Below, piece by piece: positions 58,305 to 64,000 of a DNA stretch of 64,000 nt. The notes under the pieces are model-generated. The model did no database searches. It was not told the origin of the DNA and was given only the letters and a program-made list of their open reading frames with translations. Source of the DNA: Sphingomonas horti (GTDB taxonomy: Bacteria > Pseudomonadota > Alphaproteobacteria > Sphingomonadales > Sphingomonadaceae); NCBI RefSeq assembly GCF_009753715.1, contig NZ_WQMS01000008.1, forward strand, positions 133,432 through 197,431. The letters run 5' to 3'. The translations under genes and the position numbers were made by a program. Every line of letters begins with the position of its first letter. Within the stretch, counting starts at the first letter, position 1.

Positions 58305-60467
58305 TCACAGCACGCCTCGTTCTTCTAGTTCCGTGCAAATGCGGTTCCGCTCCTCAACGGGTTCAACGGCCCGAAGACGCCTTCTGGCAACGCGCCGCGT
58401 TAATGAGCTTTGCAGAGCGCCAGCGAGGTCAACTCTTCCCCGAGATAAGAACCGAAGCCCGAACGCCCCAGCTAAGACCGTTGCGAGTACAATTATCAAT
58501 CCAGTGACAAAGTTAATTTTGCTTTGTGACCACCAAGAAGTCCCCTGCCACACAAAGAACTGCCCAAAGAGGGCGGCGGCTGTTGAGATTGTCCATAAGA
58601 AGACCACGATGCGGTAGGACGATACTTCTGCTCTTTCAGTTATGGAGCTTGCCGCGTCCACGATGCGCTGTCTATCGGATTCATGGCGCCGGTGTAGTTC
58701 GACTTCAACCGCGTTTCGAAGTTCTTCTTCCTTAATTTGCTTAGCGGATAGCGTCTCAAAGTTCCGCCTGCTTTCTAATAAATCTTGCTCAATCTTGCTC
58801 TTCTCAGCTTCCGACCGCTTCCTCTCGTCCAGACGCCCACGCTCCTCCGCAGTCGTTGTGAATGTATGAAGCAGCTCATCTGCATTCGCAGCACTTAAGA
58901 CGTCTGGGCTCCCGCCTGTCGAAATAACTAGATCGAGCACCGCCTGCTGAGAGCTTAGGAGTGCGTTTGCGCCGTCCTCGCCTTGAAGGTCCTTGAGGCG
59001 AGCCTCGGCTTTCCTTAGTAACTCACCGTTGCTAGCGAGTATCCTATCGCAGGCCGAAATGAGATGAGCTTGCGGAAGGTCCGGCCCAGCTGCTGAGCCA
59101 AACCTAATCCAAACGATAGCTGCCAGCGTTTTTGTTTCAATAGCTGGCCCAAATGCATAATCTGGTGCGCTAAGGTTAGCCTTGGAAAATCTCTCCGCAA
59201 ATCTGGTGAAAGTGGAGTTTCTAGTAATCAGAACAAACGGGGTCTCGAATACCTCTGAGTGCGCGCGCCCTTGTCGCCGTCGCATGACAAAGGCGATGGA
59301 CATAGCGTCTCGTTCTCTTTGCTCAGTCTTGTAAATGTCGTGCCAGCTCGCCGCCTTGCGAAAGGCGTCGATCATCTCATCCGAGAAGTAGGAAGAGTTC
59401 AACGGGCTGGAGCGGTCAAATACTAAAACTTCAACATGTGCGAGCTTTGCGGCCTGATCGGGCTGTCTTGCGACCGCTGTAGCTCGCCGCACGAGTGCGG
59501 GGTTTGCCCGCATCGCATCTCCGGTCAGTCCGTACCGACGCCCTTCGGGGCGGTCCAGAACGGTTGAGAGGATGTCGGAGAGTTCGTCGAGACAATGTGC
59601 AAGTGTTACGACATGCGCACCATGGTCCGTCAGGGCGTGCAGGCACCGCTTGATGCTGTCTTCTCGCGCGGGTCCGCTAAGTCCCAGAAGATCGAGTAGG
59701 ACCGGGGCATCAAGTACGAAGGTGGTGGCGACTTTAAGTGTTTGATTTGCGGAAGGTCGTTGCAGCTCCTCCAGGAACTCCACTGCTAGCCCAAGTTCCG
59801 TTAGGCTCGCCACATCCGCGAGTTCAGGACGGCCATGCATAGCTAGCCATTTAGTAAAACCGGCAAACTCGACACTTAGGGTTCTGTCGATTTCATTAAG
59901 ACGCTGTGGTTCATCAAGAAATGCATCTCTTATCGAGGGCTTGCTGCCAGAAAGAAGTTTTTCTGCTTCGGCCTTGACCTTTTCCTTGTTAGACCCATCT
60001 AGGGATGTAGCCCATTTAAACAGCTTCCAATGAAATTCCTCGGCGGTAAGCGTAAGCTTTAATAGGGGTGCGTGTACCTCCAAGAAGTCGATGAAAGCTG
60101 AGTAAAGTCGCTCAAGCTTCTTGAGGCTGCCTTCTGTCGCTTCATGCTCATCGAATGATTGTAGATTGTTCGGCACACGGTAGGCCGCTTTACCGTCTCC
60201 GGCGCGTTCCTCGACAAGCCAGCCCATTTTGACTAGCTGAGGCACAAAAGCCTCTAGCGCATGCTCGGTGAAGTTGTTCCCGAGGAGTGGCTCTAGGTTG
60301 GCGGTTACCTGCGTGACGTTCAGAAACTGACCGCGTTGGGGTTCTAACGCTATCCGGAACAATGGCGCAATTGCGCGAAACGGGCCCTGAGCTGAAAGTC
60401 TCGCTTCCTCAACCGCTGCCATAAACAGCAGGGCTGAATGCGGTAGTTTCACACCGTTCTCGGTCAT
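58305..60467 (-). CDS. Large protein with PIN-like nuclease domain, coiled coil and C-terminal membrane helices
   Basis: A 720-residue island protein with no clear known family. Residues about 1-110 include a winged-helix-like part (LVKMGWLVEERAGDGKAAYRV). Near 255 a PIN-like domain begins: TFVLDAPVLLDLLGLSG, then HVVTLAHCLDELSDIL and later FVLITRNSTFTRFAERF, the order of acidic positions seen in PIN ribonucleases. A coiled coil follows (ERGRLDERKRSEAEKSKIEQ region), then two hydrophobic helices near the C-terminus (YRIVVFLWTISTAAALFGQF and FVTGLIIVLATVLAGAF). ATG 60467 is chosen by ribosome-site spacing. A membrane-tethered RNase effector is the best guess. Confidence 0.7.
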   Translation of the reverse strand: MTENGVKLPHSALLFMAAVEEARLSAQGPFRAIAPLFRIALEPQRGQFLNVTQVTANLEPLLGNNFTEHALEAFVPQLVKMGWLVEERAGDGKAAYRVPNNLQSFDEHEATEGSLKKLERLYSAFIDFLEVHAPLLKLTLTAEEFHWKLFKWATSLDGSNKEKVKAEAEKLLSGSKPSIRDAFLDEPQRLNEIDRTLSVEFAGFTKWLAMHGRPELADVASLTELGLAVEFLEELQRPSANQTLKVATTFVLDAPVLLDLLGLSGPAREDSIKRCLHALTDHGAHVVTLAHCLDELSDILSTVLDRPEGRRYGLTGDAMRANPALVRRATAVARQPDQAAKLAHVEVLVFDRSSPLNSSYFSDEMIDAFRKAASWHDIYKTEQRERDAMSIAFVMRRRQGRAHSEVFETPFVLITRNSTFTRFAERFSKANLSAPDYAFGPAIETKTLAAIVWIRFGSAAGPDLPQAHLISACDRILASNGELLRKAEARLKDLQGEDGANALLSSQQAVLDLVISTGGSPDVLSAANADELLHTFTTTAEERGRLDERKRSEAEKSKIEQDLLESRRNFETLSAKQIKEEELRNAVEVELHRRHESDRQRIVDAASSITERAEVSSYRIVVFLWTISTAAALFGQFFVWQGTSWWSQSKINFVTGLIIVLATVLAGAFGLRFLSRGRVDLAGALQSSLTRRVARRRLRAVEPVEERNRICTELEERGVL

Positions 60468-60649
60468 CATTCCCCCCGAAAGCAGCAACCTATCATGGGC
60501 AAGGACCGCTACAAGATGCTACTGCACTCGACGACCCAAATCCGATCTTCTTATGCGAGAGGTCACTTGCCTGACCGATTGTTTCCAATCTCCCCCACGA
60601 CCCCCTCCGTCCGACTGCGCACATAGGGCGGCTCGAAAATGAGCGATTA

Positions 60650-60733
60650 CGATACAGGGTCTGGGGGTGTATCGGAAAGTAGCTTGACGGCTGTTTCGAT
60701 ACACAGCAAATAACGAGCCACCATTCCGATACA
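60650..60733. promoter_or_regulatory. Resolvase site-like cluster of CGATACA motifs
   Basis: CGATACA at 60650-60656, inverted TGTATCG at 60668-60674, CGATACA at 60697-60703 and again at 60727-60733, directly upstream of the resolvase gene. Paired and spaced short repeats of this sort are typical res sites, which also serve as operator for the recombinase gene. Confidence 0.65.
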
Positions 60734-60743
60734 GGAGCGCGTT

Positions 60744-61340
60744 GTGGCCCGTACCTTTGCCTATTGCCGAGTAAGCACCGCTGACCAGACGACCGACAAT
60801 CAGGTTTTAGAGCTTGAGCAGGCTGGGTTTAAGCTGGAGCCCAAGCGGGTGATCGCCGAAACGGTGTCGGGTTCGGTGCCAGCGATGGAACGCAAGGGCT
60901 TTGCTCGCCTTGTCGATAAGCTCGAGGCGGGAGACGTGCTTGCAGTCACCAAGCTGGATCGCCTTGGGCGTAACGCTATGGACGTTAGAGCCACTATCGA
61001 GCGGCTAGCCCGAGAAGGCGTGAAGGTTCATTGCCTAGCATTGCAGGGCGTCGATCTGACGAGCCCGACGGGCAAGATGACCATGGCGGTTATCAACGCC
61101 GTAGCAGAGTTCGAGCGGGACCTGCTCATCGAGCGGACGCAGGCGGGGCTCGAACGCGCTAGGGCGTCCGGGAAGGCTCTGGGACGGCCTTCGGCGCTGT
61201 CGGCTACTCAACAGGCTGTCATTCGCCAGCGACGCTCTGAGGGGGTGTCCCTCGGTGTACTGGCGAGGGAATACGGCGTTTCCCGTGCCGCTATTCAGCG
61301 GGTGGAGAGGCGCGCAAATGGCGCTATCGTTCCGGGCTAG
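60744..61340 (+). CDS. Serine resolvase/invertase
   Basis: A 198-residue recombinase of the Tn3 resolvase/DNA invertase group. The catalytic serine is S11 in YCRVSTADQ, with downstream RLVDKLEAGDVLAVTKLDRLGRN and NAVAEFERDLLIERTQAG. The C-terminal region has a helix-turn-helix (SLGVLAREYGVSRAAIQRV). GTG at 60744 has AGGAG seven bases upstream. The res-like repeats lie just before it. Its end overlaps the convergent orphan gene by 17 bases. Confidence 0.93.
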   Translation: MARTFAYCRVSTADQTTDNQVLELEQAGFKLEPKRVIAETVSGSVPAMERKGFARLVDKLEAGDVLAVTKLDRLGRNAMDVRATIERLAREGVKVHCLALQGVDLTSPTGKMTMAVINAVAEFERDLLIERTQAGLERARASGKALGRPSALSATQQAVIRQRRSEGVSLGVLAREYGVSRAAIQRVERRANGAIVPG

Positions 61341-61830
61341 AGAGGGCCTCAGCCTCCCAGATCAAGATGGTGTCATCCTGCACTTGGAGAACGGCGCGCC
61401 AGCGTCGGAAACCTACCTTCACGTCGTCGCTCGTCGGCGTGAGGCGTTCCGCCACAGGTGCCCGAGTTGTTCTTGGATAATGACCCTGGTCTGTACGCAC
61501 GACGAGTTCTAGCTTGTCCCCTGTTCGGACAAGAGAACCAGGCACTGCGAACACTCCCTCAAGAGAATAGGCGCTCGCAACATCCACCTCGAACCTGACG
61601 TTCTCGATCGCTAGCCCGCTGAAATGCTCGCCCTTACTTTGCGCCATTGCCTCAAACTGGTGGCGGTCGCCCAAGAAGCAGGCCATCGTGGACGCTCCTG
61701 TGCCCACGACTGCGAAGGGCTCACCGTAGCCATTAATCGGCAGAAGGATGGCCGGGCTTGTGACCTCATTCAGCTTGGCAGGTCGTGCATGATCTGCGGG
61801 CAGATAGCCGAGGGGCTTCGGTTCCGTCAT
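61324..61830 (-). CDS. Orphan protein, third gene of the DUF4062 operon
   Basis: A 168-residue protein with no recognised domain, predicted mainly beta-rich (FEVDVASAYSLEGVFAVPGS, DKLELVVRTDQGHYP, RWRAVLQVQDDTILIWEAE). The ATG overlaps the DUF4062 gene stop (ATGA), so the two are coupled, which argues for a shared task. No membrane helix or signal peptide. The stop region overlaps the convergent resolvase. Confidence 0.65.
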   Translation of the reverse strand: MTEPKPLGYLPADHARPAKLNEVTSPAILLPINGYGEPFAVVGTGASTMACFLGDRHQFEAMAQSKGEHFSGLAIENVRFEVDVASAYSLEGVFAVPGSLVRTGDKLELVVRTDQGHYPRTTRAPVAERLTPTSDDVKVGFRRWRAVLQVQDDTILIWEAEALSSPER

Positions 61831-62942
61831 CGTGTTCGTTGCCTCCGTAGCAGCGCGAGCAGATCATCAGCGAGGGCGGAGGTCTCATACGAGAGGGCTG
61901 CTCTTGGAATGTCGGGAGGCTGCATGTGCACGGCAGGCTTGTCGGTATCATCGAAGCCTCCGCTGTACGTTACTCGACCCGGACTGCGGAGGTGTTCGGC
62001 ACGGGTTCGCCACGCAGAATAGCCTGTGTTTGTGAGGCGTGCCGCCACGGCCACTCGTGTCAGGCGCTGCGACGCATCTATGTGGTCAATCAACCAACCT
62101 CCAAATCTCAAAGCTGCTATCAAACGCTCGTGGATGTCCTCCTCCAGCAGCACGTTCATGCCATCGCGGCCGCCACCCACGGCGGAGCTGATCTGGATGC
62201 TGCCGCGCTCGTCCACGGAAACCTGATTGCCGTGCTGCTGGGTTAGAACGAGCGTGTCGGACACGAACTCGCCGGAGCTGCCATGGGCAGGGTCGAAGAT
62301 GGGAGCGGAGCCGAACAGAGCAGCTTGCATGATGGCTGACTTGAGTTCTGGTCTCTCTATCTCGATGGGCCGCAAGATTTGTTGAGCGGGACCTCCTACA
62401 ATCGCGACCTGCAACGTAGAACCAGAACCGTGGAAGTTGCGATTGGACACGTCGGGGAAGAGGCGCAGCGCCCGCGCTAACATCTCGCTCGCGTCCACGG
62501 GGGCTGCCGCAAGGGCAAGCTCGCGCCGATGGATGGCACGTGTTACCTCGGTGCGGAGTTGGTCGCGGGTGGAGAAGGCCGCTCGAAAGCGACCGTCTTC
62601 CCAGGCCTCTACTTCTTCCACAAACGCCGCCTGCGCGGGCTCACGCTCCACACCCTGTTGAACGAAGGCCAGCACGGGCCTCGTGCCTTTGGCCTCCCTG
62701 TATTCCTCGTGCGTGGCCGAAAGCCCCGTGGGTTGCTGCGGTGCGCCGTATCGGGCTCCCATTATAAGGACCACGAGGTTGGCCTCGCGCACGCCGGAGA
62801 GGCAGGCGACCCGAGGAGAAGTATCATCCGCCGAGAACTGCTCCGCAGTGATGGCCTCATGCCCCAACGATTGTACCGCCTCCACGGCGGCTGACCTCAA
62901 GTCCTCCATCCCGCCAATGAGTGAGCTTATGAATACCTTCAT
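61827..62942 (-). CDS. DUF4062-domain protein, putative conflict-system sensor or effector
   Basis: A 371-residue protein. Residues 1 to about 140 are a DUF4062 domain: MKVFISSLIGGMEDLRSAAV, SLGHEAITAEQFSADD, ANLVVLIMGARYGAPQ and SATHEEYREAKGTRPVLAFV. The fold resembles TIR/SLOG-type nucleotide-processing domains and the conserved THEEY glutamate sits where such enzymes have a catalytic acid; this is inference. The remaining 230 residues are unfamiliar and may sense or bind. ATG 62942 has GGGAG five bases upstream. A zinc-ribbon gene ends two bases before it and an orphan gene overlaps its end. Confidence 0.75.
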   Translation of the reverse strand: MKVFISSLIGGMEDLRSAAVEAVQSLGHEAITAEQFSADDTSPRVACLSGVREANLVVLIMGARYGAPQQPTGLSATHEEYREAKGTRPVLAFVQQGVEREPAQAAFVEEVEAWEDGRFRAAFSTRDQLRTEVTRAIHRRELALAAAPVDASEMLARALRLFPDVSNRNFHGSGSTLQVAIVGGPAQQILRPIEIERPELKSAIMQAALFGSAPIFDPAHGSSGEFVSDTLVLTQQHGNQVSVDERGSIQISSAVGGGRDGMNVLLEEDIHERLIAALRFGGWLIDHIDASQRLTRVAVAARLTNTGYSAWRTRAEHLRSPGRVTYSGGFDDTDKPAVHMQPPDIPRAALSYETSALADDLLALLRRQRTR

Positions 62943-62944
62943 CG

Positions 62945-63109
62945 TTACTCCCATCCCTCGCGGTAGTCGCTTCGAGAGCAGGCGGGGCAGCGGATTGAGT
63001 AGACGGGACGATCTTGTCTCCTCGCCTCTTCTCTCTCGTCCGGTGTGAGAACATCAATCGAGAACCGCTCCCCGCAGTTGAGGCAGCGGTAAAGACGCTT
63101 GATAGGCAT
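62945..63109 (-). CDS. Small zinc-ribbon protein, first gene of the DUF4062 operon
   Basis: A 54-residue frame from ATG at 63109, stopping TAA at 62945, two bases before the DUF4062 start. It reads MPIKRLYRCLNCGERFSID and later YSIRCPACSRSDYREGWE, giving two CxxC pairs (C9/C12 and C41/C44), a classic zinc ribbon. The tight spacing indicates co-expression. No clear ribosome site precedes the ATG. It may bind nucleic acid or the DUF4062 partner. Confidence 0.6.
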   Translation of the reverse strand: MPIKRLYRCLNCGERFSIDVLTPDEREEARRQDRPVYSIRCPACSRSDYREGWE

Positions 63110-63276
63110 TGAAGGAGCTTAGCCGGTTTATGCGCGGCTTCAAGCGGCGCTGGCCGCGCGCGTTCTCACCGCAGTCTGCGACCTGTCAGTTAACGATTGA
63201 CGCGCGGTCATGTAGTATGAATGGCCCGGTTTAGAGGTGCCCGGGGCACGCTCATCCCTCAGTTAGTGAACCCCTC

Positions 63277-64000
63277 TTGCCCTTATCAACCGCACTTGCC
63301 GAACCACTGTTCACGGCAGACGAACTAGAGAACTCATTCCCGCTGGACCGGGGCCGCAGGTTCGCTCACGAGAGCGGCCGCGCCTTACGTGACAGGGTAC
63401 TCAACGGGATGGACCGAGGTAAGGCGCGGAAGCGGAGGAGGGGGGACGTCGCCCATGCGCGCCGCCGGGACACCGTAGAGGCGCTTCTTGCCAACATCGT
63501 TGCCGCGCACCTCAATGCCGTAGACCCTGACAGATTTGTCGGCGTTAGCTTCAATCGAAGGGACTACGACGGCACAGACCTATGCCGTAATGCGATGGCG
63601 GCCTGCCGAGACTATCTGGCGGAGCAGGAACTGATAGAGATTGGGCCCGGCTTCCGCCGTCGGGATCACTTCGGTGATGGGCACTTCGGTAGGCGGACGC
63701 GCATCCGGGCCACTGCGCAGTTCCGAACGATCATTGATGAGGCGAGGCTGGGCAAGCGCCCGCTCACGTTGGCCACGGGTCTACTCATACGCCTCAAGGC
63801 ACCGCGCGACGATGCGGGTCCTATGCCTCAGCAAATCCGCGATAGCGGTGACGTGATGAAAGCCGTGAACAGGCGCTTGGCGGCAACCCACATCAGCGTT
63901 CCGCAGTCTGTGGTGAAGGTGAGCTGCCCCCTTCTGAGTGGTCCAGATTGTATCATAGTCTGGAACCCGAAGGAGAATTGGGATGGCAGGTCGCAGGCAC
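63277..64000 (+). CDS. Island protein of unknown function, cut by the window edge
   Basis: An open frame of more than 240 codons running off the right end. It reads LAEPLFTADELENSFPLDRG, KARKRRRGDVAHARRRDTV, FVGVSFNRRDYDGTDL, FGRRTRIRATAQFRTIID and MKAVNRRLAATHISVPQSVV. Basic and without membrane helices, it resembles DNA-binding or replication-type proteins of mobile elements by style only. The start is uncertain: TTG 63277 or ATG 63409. An in-frame TAG lies shortly before 63240. Confidence 0.55.
   Translation, partial: MPLSTALAEPLFTADELENSFPLDRGRRFAHESGRALRDRVLNGMDRGKARKRRRGDVAHARRRDTVEALLANIVAAHLNAVDPDRFVGVSFNRRDYDGTDLCRNAMAACRDYLAEQELIEIGPGFRRRDHFGDGHFGRRTRIRATAQFRTIIDEARLGKRPLTLATGLLIRLKAPRDDAGPMPQQIRDSGDVMKAVNRRLAATHISVPQSVVKVSCPLLSGPDCIIVWNPKENWDGRSQA

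Noticed and set aside
60519..60704. Reverse 61-codon frame upstream of the resolvase
   Set aside because: It overlaps the res-like repeats, has no ribosome site and no recognisable features.

Overview
The window looks like the chromosome of a Sphingomonas-type alphaproteobacterium (Sphingomonadaceae). It is GC-rich. The support is a split F0 operon with both b and b' subunits, a SapC-type protein, a long TonB-dependent receptor, exosortase-A accessory genes, an alphaproteobacterial gene-transfer-agent (GTA) cluster, and a CpdR-type response regulator.

Layout. 1-6.9 kb: a leftward run of overlapping genes (amidohydrolase, M19 dipeptidase, ornithine-cyclodeaminase-like enzyme, SDR/DoxX fusion, DUF2269 protein) leading into a quinol oxidase operon (cyoA, cyoB; cyoB runs off the edge). 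7.1-9.5 kb: ATP synthase F0 operon (atpI-B-E-b'-b). 9.6-16.3 kb: phosphohexomutase, M28 peptidase, YoaK-type membrane protein, membrane chemoreceptor and thioredoxin reductase. 16.4-20.5 kb: four accessory genes of the exosortase-A (XrtA/PEP-CTERM) family (acyl carrier protein, GNAT, acyl-CoA ligase, PLP decarboxylase) with no exosortase nearby. 20.7-26.4 kb: tRNA-Leu(UAG), trigger factor with an unusual tail, a TonB receptor and clpP.

26.6-28.9 kb is a complete IS1595-family element with 25-bp inverted ends and an exact 8-bp target duplication. Besides its transposase it carries a passenger helix-turn-helix-like protein, three very small proteins, a cluster of DnaA-box-like sequences, and a class II tRNA whose anticodon reads as UUA by loop geometry, which would decode the stop codon UAA.

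29.2-44.4 kb is a GTA structural cluster related to that of Rhodobacter capsulatus: portal, protease, capsid, head spikes, connector, tail, hub, cell-wall peptidase and host-specificity protein. No terminase lies beside the portal. The cluster differs from the R. capsulatus order in several ways: spike genes inside the cluster, a distal-tail protein fused to a glycosidase-like barrel, a repeat element inserted in frame in a chaperone gene, and two non-structural membrane-protein genes.

44.5-57 kb is ordinary chromosome: OmpA-like protein, sodC, MFS transporter, tgt, PilZ protein, sulfotransferase, DEAD-box helicase, FAD oxidoreductase, SapC, cytochrome b561, N-formylglutamate amidohydrolase and cpdR. 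It ends at tRNA-Val(GAC).

From 57.1 kb to the window end is an integrated island, with visibly less GC-rich codon use. A tyrosine recombinase sits next to tRNA-Val. After it come a large PIN-like membrane protein, a serine resolvase with its res-like repeats, a tight three-gene operon (zinc ribbon, DUF4062 protein, orphan) that is a good candidate for an undescribed defence or conflict system, and a gene cut by the window edge.
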